DNA of 64,000 nt, taken from JBBQVS01 sp963792705. Lineage in GTDB: Bacteria; Chloroflexota; Ktedonobacteria; Ktedonobacterales; Ktedonobacteraceae. Positions 35,542 to 45,589 of the stretch are shown here, in pieces; position 1 is the first letter of the stretch, and each line of letters opens with the position of its first letter. The notes beneath the pieces are model-generated. The model was not told the origin of the DNA. It was given only the letters and a program-made list of their open reading frames with translations, and did no database searches. The translations under genes and the position numbers were made by a program. The DNA is taken from positions 1-64,000 of the forward strand of contig CAWBXD010000014.1 of the NCBI GenBank assembly GCA_963792705.1, read 5' to 3'.

Positions 35542-38500
35542 CTATTCAATTGCTTCGATGGCTCCCAGTGCCTTCAACGAGGTGCGTTGTGCTTCATTTA
35601 TGCCTTTGACACCCTGAATATTCATATGTTCATAGGGTCTATCGCTACGTAACACTTGGCGACAGCTTCCTGCTTCCCTATCCCACAACATTAAGGCACC
35701 ATGATCGTCACCGCTTGCCAGTGTACGACCGTCGGGACTAAAAGCTAATGACCAGACTTGACCTCTTGGAAGAGTAAGTGTCGTAACTTTATTGGTATGA
35801 GTCGGCTCTTCTACGCGTGCTACCTGAATAGTAGAATTGTCGCCAGTAGTAGCCAACCAATCTCCATCTTGACTAAAGGTTATGCCCTTTGCCCACGTAA
35901 CAGGTCCATGTTCCTGTACAACCTTACCAATACATCCATTCCTCAGGTTCCACATTATAATTGCACCATCGCTGCTACTGCTCAGAAGCGTTTCTCCATC
36001 ACGGCTAAAGATGAGTGCGCCTACAGGACTGAGACTATTTTGTAGCGTTAAGAGGCATTGACCGCTTTCACAATCCCACACCTTGATTATTCCATCGTTA
36101 TCACCACTTGCGAGTGTTTTCCCATCAACACTGAAGGCAATAGACCAAACAAATGTTGTATGACTTGCTAGCGACATAAAAGGATTTTCCTCCCTCTCTT
36201 CCTTCACCTTCCAGATGTTTACAGTCCAGTCGAAACCACTACTTGCCAGCAGACTTCCGTCAGGACTAAAGACTACCGACCAGACCATTGTTTTATGACC
36301 ATAGAGAGTTCTGATACAACCATCGTTCGCTTCTCCCTGCACACTTCCAATCCTCCATACCTTGACGCGTTGATCGTCTCCACCAGTGACAATAGTTTTT
36401 CCATTGGGACTGAAGTTGACGGACCAAATGCACCCTGCTAATGCTTGAAAGACGTGAAGACAGCGACCATTATGTACATCCCATAAGCTAAGCATACCGA
36501 GATCATCTCCATGTGCAAGCAGACTTCCGTCAGGGCTAAACGCAATCGTCCGAATCACATGACTATACCCTTGAACTGTTCCCAAGCATCTACCTCTTTC
36601 CACCTCCCACAGTTTCACTTTTCCTCCATAGGAGACGGTGGCTAAGAGATCGTCTGGTCCAAAGGCTACAACGCTAACCCAGATAGGATGACCAGGAAGT
36701 GTTCTAAGACGATAGGGACTACTTTCTTCCGCGATACGCCATATCTCCACTTCACCATTCTGACTGCCACTAGCGAGCAGTGTTCCTTGTACGTTGAAGG
36801 CAATTGAGGCAGCTTTCGTAGTTTTCAGTTGCAAAGTCATCTTCTGTTGTTTATTGCTCATATCCCATAAATGTATGTAGCCATCCTCGCCTCCACTTGC
36901 AAACATGTCTCCTGATGGATGAAAGGCAATCGTCATGACCATTCCTGTATGTCCATACAAAACATTCAAACATATTCCCTCATGCACATTCCATACACGA
37001 ATCGACTCATCATCTCCACACGTGACAAGGAACAGTCCATCGGGGCTGAGTGCCACTGACCAAACTATCCCAGTATGTCCTTTTAAGACGCGCAAACACG
37101 TTCCTTCATGTACATTCCACACACGGATTGTCCCATCATCTCCCCCTGTGACCAAAAGTGTTCCATTAGGACTAAAAGCGATTGAGCGTATCCATTTCTC
37201 GTGTCCTGTAAGCGTTCTCAAACATTGCCCACTCTGAACTTCCCACAGTTTCACACTAGTATCGTAGCCACCACTAGCAAGTATGGTACTATCCGAGTTG
37301 AACGCGAGCGACCAGACCATACGGCTATGCCCTTGCAAGGTCTGTAGGGGTGTTCGGTCAGAGAGACGCCAAAGACGTATTTGCCCACTAAAGCTGCCAA
37401 CAGCCAGATACATACCATCGGGGCTAAGCGTCATAGAAGCAATACTCTCAGTGGGTTCCATAAACAAGGTATCAGTAATATATGTATCAGCAAAATTTGC
37501 CTCTTGCGCTTCTATACCTTGCAGATAGGCTTGTCGAATAGCAAGCGAAGAAAAATCGACATTTCTAAGATGTCCTTTCAGGCAAGCCAGAAGGTTTACT
37601 AGATTACCTCCACCATATCCTTGTAGTGTTACTAGTTTCTCTTTTAAGCGGTGTAGTATGAGATGCAAACATTGCTCAACTCTCTGCGTATCTCCAGCCT
37701 GCGCCAAAAGACGCTTGAGCACTGGCTGAATGATCATCCGTATTTGACTTTCACGAATGTCATCATTGCTTTGTGCTTTCATTAACGCATGTGTGACAAG
37801 GACGTTTAGGCTTCCATTCAGTATCTCTTCACACACTTGCTCTATCAGTCGCGTGCCGATGTACTCCATAACTTCTGGTTGCAGTGTAAAAGTAGCACCC
37901 TGTTCCCCACGCTCGATTAAGCAGCGTCGCCGCAACGATTTTAGGGCAGAAAGCACTTCTTGTGAGGACAGCGAATTGAGAAGATTGCCGCGTAGGATCT
38001 CTATAGACACAAATTCGCGCTCAATGACCAGCCAATACATAATATCTTGTTCCAGAGTGGTGAGGCGGCTCAACTGATGACCTAGAAGTTGTTGTAATGT
38101 ATGTAAAGTCATGGGTCCTTCACGCACAAATGTTGCAATATCACCACCGAAAAGGTCCCGCACCGTTGCACCCACAATCTTGAGGGCTAAGGGATTGCCA
38201 GAGTAATGCTGAACGAGCTGCTTCCAGTCATGTTGCGTCCCAAACAGGTCTTTATCCTCTAGCAGTTCCTGGCTGGCAAGCTGTTTCAGTCCAGAGAGTT
38301 TGAGGACACGTACAGCGGCGTGAGTACCCTCTAACGGTTCAAGCGCGGTCAACATCTCACGACTGGTCAAGAGCAGACAACTTTGATGTCCCATCTCAGC
38401 CACACGCTGAATGAGCATCCCATAACCGTCATAGCCTTGACGATATCCACCATCAAGACTGTCCGCTTGTAGCAGTGTTTCCACGTTATCCAACACAAGC

Positions 38501-39216
38501 AGACATCGACGCTTGCGTAGGAGTTCGATCAGCAACAAAATGTTTTTCTCTACATTGTGGAGGAAGGGAGTAGACTGCTGACTAGAAAGTGTTTGGATGC
38601 AATTCGCTAACAATTCCTCTAAAGGAGGCGCATTACGCAAAGAACGCCAGAAGACAACATCAAAGTGAGTCGTCATCTTTTGTGCAAAGCGGATTGAAAG
38701 CGTCGTCTTGCCAATTCCACCCATACCCAAGAGCATTACAACTCGGCATCGCTCGTGATCGACCCATTCCCTAAGTGTGAGCAAGTCTTGCTCACGTCCA
38801 TAGAACGCAGCAACGTCAATAGCCTCACCCCAATCTGTCTGACTGGCGAGAGAAAGACTACCTTGACTTTGTTGCACAGGTACCTGACGCTGGATAAGTA
38901 GTTCATCAAGCCACTGTTCATCAAAGAGAGCTTTACGACGTGAAGCACTTTCAGTAGCCTGTTCCCAGAACATCCTTATTTCATTACGCTCATTGTTATG
39001 AAGAAAAGCCCCTTTATGCAGATAGAGAGCGATGAGTTGCTTTAAATTATCTGAAGCAGGGTAAGCTGTTCCCCCTTCCCAATGCCGTATCGTTCTTTCT
39101 GATACACCTAACTCGCTTGCTACTTCAGCCTGAGTCAGGCCGACCTTCTCACGCAAGGTCAGGGCTAACAGACCAAAACGGTCATCTTTGAGCTTATATC
39201 GACGATGATAGCTCAT
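35542..39216 (-). CDS. XRE-HTH / NB-ARC / WD40 STAND-type protein
   Basis: A 1224-residue signalling protein. An N-terminal Cro/C1-type HTH (about 17-48, LTQAEVASELGVSERTIRHWEGG) leads to an NB-ARC-type ATPase with Walker A GMGGIGKTT (164-172) and Walker B LLVLDNVETLL. A helical segment (about 380-600) follows, then 14 WD40 repeats by my count of S-x-A-F ... LW-V units, enough for two seven-bladed propellers. The C-terminal tail (GVKGINEAQRTSLKALGA) recurs in similar proteins. STAND proteins oligomerise on ligand binding; this one could regulate transcription or act in defence. ATG 39216 has AAGGAG 8 bases upstream and the HTH begins there, so the longer frame to 39396 is regulatory DNA. Confidence 0.87.
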   Translation of the reverse strand: MSYHRRYKLKDDRFGLLALTLREKVGLTQAEVASELGVSERTIRHWEGGTAYPASDNLKQLIALYLHKGAFLHNNERNEIRMFWEQATESASRRKALFDEQWLDELLIQRQVPVQQSQGSLSLASQTDWGEAIDVAAFYGREQDLLTLREWVDHERCRVVMLLGMGGIGKTTLSIRFAQKMTTHFDVVFWRSLRNAPPLEELLANCIQTLSSQQSTPFLHNVEKNILLLIELLRKRRCLLVLDNVETLLQADSLDGGYRQGYDGYGMLIQRVAEMGHQSCLLLTSREMLTALEPLEGTHAAVRVLKLSGLKQLASQELLEDKDLFGTQHDWKQLVQHYSGNPLALKIVGATVRDLFGGDIATFVREGPMTLHTLQQLLGHQLSRLTTLEQDIMYWLVIEREFVSIEILRGNLLNSLSSQEVLSALKSLRRRCLIERGEQGATFTLQPEVMEYIGTRLIEQVCEEILNGSLNVLVTHALMKAQSNDDIRESQIRMIIQPVLKRLLAQAGDTQRVEQCLHLILHRLKEKLVTLQGYGGGNLVNLLACLKGHLRNVDFSSLAIRQAYLQGIEAQEANFADTYITDTLFMEPTESIASMTLSPDGMYLAVGSFSGQIRLWRLSDRTPLQTLQGHSRMVWSLAFNSDSTILASGGYDTSVKLWEVQSGQCLRTLTGHEKWIRSIAFSPNGTLLVTGGDDGTIRVWNVHEGTCLRVLKGHTGIVWSVALSPDGLFLVTCGDDESIRVWNVHEGICLNVLYGHTGMVMTIAFHPSGDMFASGGEDGYIHLWDMSNKQQKMTLQLKTTKAASIAFNVQGTLLASGSQNGEVEIWRIAEESSPYRLRTLPGHPIWVSVVAFGPDDLLATVSYGGKVKLWEVERGRCLGTVQGYSHVIRTIAFSPDGSLLAHGDDLGMLSLWDVHNGRCLHVFQALAGCIWSVNFSPNGKTIVTGGDDQRVKVWRIGSVQGEANDGCIRTLYGHKTMVWSVVFSPDGSLLASSGFDWTVNIWKVKEEREENPFMSLASHTTFVWSIAFSVDGKTLASGDNDGIIKVWDCESGQCLLTLQNSLSPVGALIFSRDGETLLSSSSDGAIIMWNLRNGCIGKVVQEHGPVTWAKGITFSQDGDWLATTGDNSTIQVARVEEPTHTNKVTTLTLPRGQVWSLAFSPDGRTLASGDDHGALMLWDREAGSCRQVLRSDRPYEHMNIQGVKGINEAQRTSLKALGAIEAIE

Positions 39217-39292
39217 GCTTACACTCTCCTTATTGAAGTAGCTCATAAACGGGTTGTTATATTTGCCATCAGTATCAACAGGAAATAGAAAA

Positions 39293-39361
39293 GCGGAATC
39301 GAGCGGAAGTGATCTTTCCGCTATCATTGAGTACACTTGAGAAAGCATAGAAAATGCGGAA
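39293..39361. promoter_or_regulatory. cluster of GCGGAA sites, candidate operator
   Basis: GCGGAA occurs at 39293-39298, 39303-39308 and 39356-39361 and inverted at 39316-39321. The middle pair forms AGCGGAA-N7-TTCCGCT (39302-39322). It lies between the WD40 protein and the divergent aromatic cluster and could bind the HTH of the former. Confidence 0.45.
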
Positions 39362-39376
39362 AAGTGAAAGATGCCC

Positions 39377-39406
39377 TTGACGGAATCGTAACACATGCAT
39401 TATCTT
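39377..39406 (+). promoter_or_regulatory. candidate promoter of the aromatic cluster
   Basis: TTGACG (39377-39382), 18 bases, then TATCTT (39401-39406). The predicted start is near 39413, about 33 bases before the dioxygenase ATG. Confidence 0.42.
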
Positions 39407-39445
39407 GCGTCAACGTAACCGTGTGGAACGAAGGAGTAGACCACG

Positions 39446-40483
39446 ATGGCAAGAAAACATCTTATTTCTCAACTAGCACATGTCGAAATTTTGACTCCTA
39501 AACTGGAAGAATCCGTAACATTCTTTAAAGATATTATGGGATTGGAGGAAGTGGGGCGTGAGGGGAACTCGGTATACCTGCGCTGTTGGGGCGAGTACTA
39601 CCACAGTAGCGTTATACTTACCGCAGGTTCTCAACCAGCTCTAGGTCATGCAGGGTGGCGCACGAACGGACCCGAAGAACTTGAAACGGCAGTACAGCAG
39701 ATCGAAGCTAGTGGTCAGAGCGGAGAATGGCACGAACATTCGCCAGGACATGGACGTGCCTACCGTTTTCAAGGTCCAGGAGGCCACACACATGAAATGT
39801 TCTGGGAGGTCGAGCGTTATCAGCCCTCTGCCGCACTCACATCCACCTATCCTGCCCGACCACAACGCTTCACAGGTCGCGGCATCGCTCCTCGCCAGAT
39901 TGACCATTTGACGGTCGCCTCAACAGACATCATGAAAGACGTGGCATGGTATCGTGATACCCTCGGCTTTCGCTTCATGGAATATACGGTCCCTGATGAG
40001 GTGCCAAACCTGGTTGTATTTGCTCAAATGACGACAAACGAGAAATCGCACGACTACGGTGCTGTTGCTGACTTCTCAGGTGTACCGGGGCGCGTCAATC
40101 ACCTCGCCTTTTTTCTACAGGGCCGAGAAGATGTTTTACGTGCAGCCGATGTGTTACTTGAAAGCGGTACCCCAATCGAATACGGTCCTGGTATGCACGG
40201 CATGGGCGAACAGTTCTATTTATACTTCCGTGAACCTGGCGGCATGCGTATCGAACTTAATGCAAGCGGCTACCGCAACTATGTTCCCGATTGGGAACCT
40301 ACAAAGTGGGTCCCTTCACAGGGGTCAAACTCCATGTTCCGCAATTCCGCTATGCCAGACTCGATGACAGAATCGTTTCCTCCTGCCCAAGGAACCTCAT
40401 TTCCAGAGCCTGCTGCGATGGCAGACAAAGAGCCAGCACTTCCGAATATTGTCAATCCTTTTGCTAAGCATGGACAAGGCTAA
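39446..40483 (+). CDS. extradiol ring-cleavage dioxygenase (VOC family, catechol 2,3-dioxygenase-like)
   Basis: A 345-residue type I extradiol dioxygenase built of two vicinal-oxygen-chelate modules (about 8-120 and 150-275). The Fe(II) ligands H154 (QIDHLTV), H219 (RVNHLAFF) and E270 (MRIELNA) have the spacing known for this family. It would open a catechol-type ring next to one hydroxyl (meta cleavage). The C-terminal 60 residues are a Pro/Ser-rich extension. GAAGGAG precedes the ATG. It heads a same-strand run with a monooxygenase and two FAH-family hydrolases, consistent with an aromatic degradation operon. Confidence 0.85.
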   Translation: MARKHLISQLAHVEILTPKLEESVTFFKDIMGLEEVGREGNSVYLRCWGEYYHSSVILTAGSQPALGHAGWRTNGPEELETAVQQIEASGQSGEWHEHSPGHGRAYRFQGPGGHTHEMFWEVERYQPSAALTSTYPARPQRFTGRGIAPRQIDHLTVASTDIMKDVAWYRDTLGFRFMEYTVPDEVPNLVVFAQMTTNEKSHDYGAVADFSGVPGRVNHLAFFLQGREDVLRAADVLLESGTPIEYGPGMHGMGEQFYLYFREPGGMRIELNASGYRNYVPDWEPTKWVPSQGSNSMFRNSAMPDSMTESFPPAQGTSFPEPAAMADKEPALPNIVNPFAKHGQG

Positions 40484-40531
40484 AAGCTTACGCTAGACAG
40501 TTATACATAGATACAGGAAGAAGAGAATACA

Positions 40532-41659
40532 ATGACAACGATAAAAAATGTCCTCATTGTAGGTGGGGGCATCGCTGGCATGGTTCTAGCGATTGGTCTG
40601 CAACAAAAGGGTATTCAAGCTGAGATTGTAGAGAAGAAGACGGACTGGACGGTTCTAGGTGTCGGCATTATCATGCAAGGTCCTGCTGTCCGCGCCTTAC
40701 AAGTTACTGGCGTGATTGATAAATGTCTCGCAAAGGGCTTCGGCATCAACGAAGTGCATATAGGCAATGCGGAGGGGCATGTATTTGCCAACCTTCTGCA
40801 GCAACCACTTGCCGGGCCTGCGTATCCCGCAAGTATAGGCATTATGCGTCCAGCATTACATTCAGTTCTTGCTGAAGCATCGCGCGAGGCTGGTGTGAAT
40901 ATTCGTCTTGGTTTAACCGTTGCCGCACTCACACAAAACACAGACTCTGTTGAGGTGGAATTCAGCGATGGTACACCTGGCACGTATGATCTCGTAGTTG
41001 GTTCCGATGGCCTCTATTCACATATGCGTGAGTTGGTCTTCGGTAACAACTACAAGCCGCATTACACTGGACAAGTGGTGTGGCGTGCAAACATGAAACG
41101 GCCAGCAGAGGTAACAGGCGTCAGTATGTGGTATGGTCCCAGAAACAAGGCTGGCTTCTGTCCACTTTCACAAGAGGAAATGTATCTCTTCCTGACAGAG
41201 AACGTTCCCGTCACGACGCGACCAGAGCCAGAGCAACTTCCAGCGTTATTGCGTGAGCAGTTGACGGAGTATCAGGGTCTCGTGGCTGATGCTCGTGAGT
41301 GCATTGTAGACCCACAACAAATCAACTATCGGCCTATCGAAAGTTTTCTGCTTCCCGCTCCGTGGTACAAAGGACGGGTACTGCTTATCGGCGATGCCGC
41401 ACACGCCTCTACACCTCATCTCGCAAGTGGCGCAGGAATGGCGATTGAAGATGCGGTCGTACTTTCTGAAATGTTAGCGTCCGAGGCACCTATTACTCAG
41501 ATACTAGAAGGGTTTATGAGTAGGCGTTATGAGCGTTGTCGAATGGTGGTGGAAAATTCCCTTCAATTAGTCGAGTGGGAAAAGAATCCAACCACTCCCG
41601 ATGCTGACTTCAACGGTTTGACAGATCGAACTATGATAGAGTTGGCACTGCCAGCCTAG
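40532..41659 (+). CDS. FAD-dependent aromatic hydroxylase (UbiH/salicylate hydroxylase family)
   Basis: A 375-residue class A flavoprotein monooxygenase. GGGIAG (11-16) with acidic E34 binds FAD, the DG motif lies at about 159-160, and GDAAHASTPHLASGAG (287-302) binds the FAD ribose and active site. Such enzymes hydroxylate phenolic rings with NAD(P)H and O2, preparing a catechol or hydroquinone for the neighbouring dioxygenase. The substrate is unknown. It is followed directly by a FAH-family gene. Confidence 0.83.
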   Translation: MTTIKNVLIVGGGIAGMVLAIGLQQKGIQAEIVEKKTDWTVLGVGIIMQGPAVRALQVTGVIDKCLAKGFGINEVHIGNAEGHVFANLLQQPLAGPAYPASIGIMRPALHSVLAEASREAGVNIRLGLTVAALTQNTDSVEVEFSDGTPGTYDLVVGSDGLYSHMRELVFGNNYKPHYTGQVVWRANMKRPAEVTGVSMWYGPRNKAGFCPLSQEEMYLFLTENVPVTTRPEPEQLPALLREQLTEYQGLVADARECIVDPQQINYRPIESFLLPAPWYKGRVLLIGDAAHASTPHLASGAGMAIEDAVVLSEMLASEAPITQILEGFMSRRYERCRMVVENSLQLVEWEKNPTTPDADFNGLTDRTMIELALPA

Positions 41660-41677
41660 ATGGTAAGGGAAGATAGT

Positions 41678-42709
41678 ATGAGTACTGAGAATGCAACATT
41701 CCGCTTGATTAACTATCAACGGCATGAAGATACAACAGGAAAAATTTCTGTAGGGCTAGTCTTTGATGAAAACATTCTACCTCTTGCTGCGCTAGTCGCT
41801 CACCATCCATTGGCACAACAGCTTGTCGAAGCAAGCACCGCTTCAGAGCTTACCCCTGGTGTGCAAGGATTATTAACTCACTGGCAACAGAGCTTTGAGG
41901 CTCTTTCTGAACTAACTGCGTTCGTTGCTCAGCAAGGTGTTGAGAATGGACCTTGGCGCACAGAAATGTTCACCCTTGATGCAGTTCACGTTCTGGCACC
42001 CGTCGTGCGTCCAACAAAAATGCTATTCGCAGGAGCTAACTACGAAAGGCACGTCCGAGAGGTAGATAACTGGAAGGAAGGCGTGGCGAATGGTCCCAGC
42101 GTGAAGGATTTCACCGTCGATAAAGCCACCACAAAGCCCTATGTATTTATCAAATTGCCCTACTGCATCATCGGCCCTTATGATCCGGTCATCTACCCCA
42201 CGCCCTATCAGAAACTGGACTGGGAGGGGGAATTGGCCCTGGTGATTGGCAAACGCGGCAAACATATTCCAGTAGAACAAGCAATGGACTACGTGGCAGG
42301 CTTTCTGATTGCCAACGACTACTCACTACGTGAAATGAATATGCGTGCAGATTGGCCCGGTCTACGGTCCGATTGGTTTGGAGGCAAAAACTTCGATACT
42401 GCCGCCGCCCTTGGTCCCTATCTAGTTCCCAAACAATTTGTGCCCAACTATCTGGACTTGCCCAGAAAACTTACCGTCAATGGTGTGGTCAAGCAGGACG
42501 CATCGACGGAGGGCATGATTTTCAAACCAGATGAGATCATCGCCTTTGTTTCTTCCATCGTCACACTCGAACCAGGAGATGTAATCTCAACTGGCTCACC
42601 TCCCGGTGCTGGCTTTGCCACAGGCGAGTATCTGAACATTGGTGACGTGGTAGAAGTTGAGATGGAAGGACTAGGCAGACAACGAAACAAGATTGTAGAG
42701 GGACAATAA
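41678..42709 (+). CDS. fumarylacetoacetate hydrolase (FAH) family protein 1
   Basis: A 343-residue FAH-fold hydrolase/decarboxylase. Metal ligands E183 and E185 (DWEGELALVIG) and D214 (ANDYSLRE) are present, with a STGSPPGAG loop near the C-terminus. The about 100-residue N-terminal domain precedes the catalytic fold. The family hydrolyses or decarboxylates ring-cleavage products. ATG 41678 has GGAAG upstream; ATG 41660 touching the previous stop lacks a site and is rejected. Confidence 0.82.
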   Translation: MSTENATFRLINYQRHEDTTGKISVGLVFDENILPLAALVAHHPLAQQLVEASTASELTPGVQGLLTHWQQSFEALSELTAFVAQQGVENGPWRTEMFTLDAVHVLAPVVRPTKMLFAGANYERHVREVDNWKEGVANGPSVKDFTVDKATTKPYVFIKLPYCIIGPYDPVIYPTPYQKLDWEGELALVIGKRGKHIPVEQAMDYVAGFLIANDYSLREMNMRADWPGLRSDWFGGKNFDTAAALGPYLVPKQFVPNYLDLPRKLTVNGVVKQDASTEGMIFKPDEIIAFVSSIVTLEPGDVISTGSPPGAGFATGEYLNIGDVVEVEMEGLGRQRNKIVEGQ

Positions 42710-42721
42710 TAGGAGATACCT

Positions 42722-43726
42722 ATGAAACTTGCGAGGATAGCACGCGACGGTGTAGATGGCTCTATCACACGACTCGTTGTTGTGCAGCCAGAGCAACAAC
42801 GCGTCCTGGACATTCTAACTGCGGAACGTCTTCGGCTTGAGCGGCAAGGTGCAACTCATGAGGCTGCCCTGCGTCTGGCAACAGCACTTTTCCCGTCCAG
42901 TATGACGGCCGCGATTGCATTAGGTGACGCATTTCTTAGCGCGGCAAAACAAGCAATTGAGAACGTAGACCAGGAGGCAGTATTATCTCTTACAGATATT
43001 CACTGGCTCCCTCCACTCGACCCACCGATGATACGCGACTTTACGGCTTTCGAGCAGCATATGCGAAACATGGGCGAGCGGCTTGGTCGGCCTGTCATCG
43101 AGCAATTCTTTAAAATACCGCTGTACTACAAAGGCAATCCCTCGACTCTAATCGCACATGAGCAGGAAGTCCTCTGGCCCAACTATACAAAACACATGGA
43201 CTACGAGCTAGAGTTAGGCTTCGTCATCGGTAAAAGCGGTTATAACCTGACGCCACAAGAAGCACTTTCACATCTCTTTGGTGTTACCATCTTCAACGAC
43301 TTTAGCGCACGAGACATTCAAGGAGAGGAGATGATCACTGGCTTTGGTCCTGCAAAAGGCAAAGACTTTGCCACTGCCCTCGGACCCTGGATTACCACCC
43401 GTGATGAACTGGACCTTACGCATCTGGACATGGTGGCTCGTATCAACGGCCAGGAACAGTCTCACGGTTCGAGCGCAACAATGACATGGAAAATTGAAGA
43501 GCTAATTGCTTACGCATCTAAAGGTGAGACCATTTGGCCCGGCGAACTGCTTGGCTCCGGCACTGTTGGCTTTGGTAGCGGAGCAGAACATGGCAAAAGG
43601 CTTCAGCCAGGCGATCTGGTTGAATTGGAAGTGCAAGGCATCGGCGTTCTTCGTAATCGTATTGGTCAGCCTGCTCCGCATGGATGGGAGCCTGAACCAC
43701 GCACAAATTCATTCAAAGCAGAGTGA
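42722..43726 (+). CDS. fumarylacetoacetate hydrolase (FAH) family protein 2
   Basis: A 334-residue FAH-fold protein with E162 and E164 (DYELELGFVIG) and D193 (FNDFSARD) as metal ligands and GSGTVGFGSG near the C-terminus. It is only distantly similar to the gene before it, so the two likely act at different steps, for example hydrolysis and decarboxylation or isomerisation, as in homoprotocatechuate-type pathways. TAGGAG precedes the ATG, 12 bases after the previous stop. Confidence 0.82.
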   Translation: MKLARIARDGVDGSITRLVVVQPEQQRVLDILTAERLRLERQGATHEAALRLATALFPSSMTAAIALGDAFLSAAKQAIENVDQEAVLSLTDIHWLPPLDPPMIRDFTAFEQHMRNMGERLGRPVIEQFFKIPLYYKGNPSTLIAHEQEVLWPNYTKHMDYELELGFVIGKSGYNLTPQEALSHLFGVTIFNDFSARDIQGEEMITGFGPAKGKDFATALGPWITTRDELDLTHLDMVARINGQEQSHGSSATMTWKIEELIAYASKGETIWPGELLGSGTVGFGSGAEHGKRLQPGDLVELEVQGIGVLRNRIGQPAPHGWEPEPRTNSFKAE

Positions 43727-43738
43727 GAGAAAAAAGTT

Positions 43739-44689
43739 ATGACAGAGATAGAAACAATTATTACTCAGGCTGGAGAGAAGTACCGCAACTGGAGCAAGTG
43801 GGGCGCGGAGGATCAACTCGGTACGCTAAACTACATTACGCCAGCTAAAATAGCTGAAGCAAGTAGCCTTGTGAAACACGGCAAAGTATTTTCTTTGGCC
43901 CTGTCATTAGATAACAAAGGTCCACAACGGGGCAATATAAATCGCTTCAATCCAGTACATTCAATGCTGGCAGATGGAGGAGATTGGGCCGCCGGAGAAC
44001 GCCCATTTGCCAATGGTATGGGCGGTGCGGATGATGTAGTGACAATGCCGCTACAATGCGCGACTCATTGGGATGCATTGTCTCACATCTTCGATCATGG
44101 CAAGATGTGGAATGGCTACAATTCGAGGGAAGTCACTTCTGGTGGTGCTAGGCGTAATGGTATTGAGAAGTCTGCGGGCCGACTCGTTTCACGTGGGGTG
44201 CTACTGGATATCGCCCACTTCAAGGGTGTTACGTCTCTTGACGATGGCTACGCAATTACTGAAAATGACCTGCTTGGGTGTATCGAAGCGCAAGGACAAA
44301 CGGCTCATGTTGGAACAGGGGATATTGTCCTTCTCCGCACAGGTCAACTCGGACGTGCTAGGTCCACTGGTTGGGGAACTTTCGCGGGAGGCGATGCGCC
44401 CGGACTCTCATTTCATACTATAGATTGGCTTCAACGCACACAGATTGCAGCGATTGCCAGTGACACATGGGGCATTGAGGTACGTCCCAACGAATTCGCA
44501 GGAGCATTCCAGCCCTTTCATCAAGTGGTGATTCCAAATATGGGCCTAACGCTGGGCGAGATGTTTGAACTCGATGCGCTTGCTGCTGATTGTGCTAATG
44601 ATGGTATCTATGAGTTTCTCCTGGTGGCGGCTCCATTGCCTTTCACTGGTGCTGTTGGAGCACCAGCTAACCCGCAAGCCCTTAAATAG
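43739..44689 (+). CDS. cyclase-family metal-dependent hydrolase (kynurenine formamidase-like fold)
   Basis: A 316-residue protein of the cyclase superfamily (PF04199). The metal-binding HxDxxxH motif is H110-W-D112-ALS-H116. The family includes arylformamidases and hydrolases of lactones or beta-keto compounds. Starting with WSKWGAEDQLGTLNYITP it follows the long-form bacterial group often found in aromatic catabolic clusters. It ends the first same-strand run and converges on the iclR-type gene. Confidence 0.78.
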   Translation: MTEIETIITQAGEKYRNWSKWGAEDQLGTLNYITPAKIAEASSLVKHGKVFSLALSLDNKGPQRGNINRFNPVHSMLADGGDWAAGERPFANGMGGADDVVTMPLQCATHWDALSHIFDHGKMWNGYNSREVTSGGARRNGIEKSAGRLVSRGVLLDIAHFKGVTSLDDGYAITENDLLGCIEAQGQTAHVGTGDIVLLRTGQLGRARSTGWGTFAGGDAPGLSFHTIDWLQRTQIAAIASDTWGIEVRPNEFAGAFQPFHQVVIPNMGLTLGEMFELDALAADCANDGIYEFLLVAAPLPFTGAVGAPANPQALK

Positions 44690-44757
44690 GTATTGGAAAA
44701 GGAAGCAACCAAAGAAGGATTTGTTCGCACCTGCCTGAAAACGTGAAATTCCCTTTT

Positions 44758-45534
44758 CTAAAGTGCTTCAAATCTTTGAGCAATATGTTCGCGTGTATGT
44801 AAGAGCGCAGATACGAGCCGTTGTTCATTCCCGTAAAAGCGAATCGAGGGGACTGGTATTGTGATGGCGGCAAGACTTCCCATAACATCCCGTATCGTCG
44901 TACCAATAGCGCAAATTCCCTCGGTGTGCTCTTCTTTATCATAGGCAATATGTTCGATGTGAATACGCTCTAACTCCTCCAACAGGAGTTCACGCGTGGG
45001 AATTGTCCGAGGTGTAAATATCTGCAAAGCTTCTGGAACGAGACGTTCGACCTGTTCGACAGACATTTCAGCAAGTAAAGCTTTGCCATTGGCAGTGCAG
45101 TGTAGTGGAAAGGTCGCACCAACAGCCGAAGCAGCTTGAAGGCGATGTGGAACCGCGACCTGATCGACGAAAAAAACAAGATTTTCGTCGAGTACAGCAA
45201 GATCAACTGTCTCATTTACTTCTTTTGAAAGTGACTCTAAGAAAGGATGAAGTTGATAACGCAACTCCGTGTTTACCCAGGCTGCAAGCGGTGCTAAGCC
45301 CAGACCAAGCCGAATGCGACCATGTGGTGAAACGGAAGTCACGAACTGTTCGCTTTCAAGTGCATTCACGATACGATGAACGGTTGAACGTGCTAATCCA
45401 ACCTCTTTTGAGATCTGTGCTAGGCTCAAACCCTCCGAATGACCCTTGAGAGTTCGCAATATGTCTGCTGCTCGTGCAATAACTTGTACACCTACATGTT
45501 CGCGCTGCTCTTCTTTAGTTTCGTGTTGCGCCAT
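44758..45534 (-). CDS. IclR-family transcriptional regulator
   Basis: A 258-residue regulator. Residues 15-75 are a winged helix (LSLAQISKEVGLARSTVHRIVNALESEQFV), and residues 90-250 are the GAF-like effector domain (VGATFPLHCTANGKALLAEM, TEGICAIGTTIRD). IclR proteins commonly control aromatic catabolism and bind the pathway substrate. It is divergent from the second half of the cluster, and repeated motifs in the shared intergenic region are candidate operators. AAGGGAAG precedes the ATG. Confidence 0.9.
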   Translation of the reverse strand: MAQHETKEEQREHVGVQVIARAADILRTLKGHSEGLSLAQISKEVGLARSTVHRIVNALESEQFVTSVSPHGRIRLGLGLAPLAAWVNTELRYQLHPFLESLSKEVNETVDLAVLDENLVFFVDQVAVPHRLQAASAVGATFPLHCTANGKALLAEMSVEQVERLVPEALQIFTPRTIPTRELLLEELERIHIEHIAYDKEEHTEGICAIGTTIRDVMGSLAAITIPVPSIRFYGNEQRLVSALLHTREHIAQRFEAL

Positions 45535-45589
45535 ACACTTTCTTCCCTTTAAATAACTAATTACAAAAGTTTTATCTTTTCTAAGTATA

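Noticed and set aside
35700..37450. Periodic DNA repeats resembling a repeat array
   Set aside because: The period is about 126 bases and corresponds to the WD40 units of one protein, so it is not a CRISPR or satellite array.
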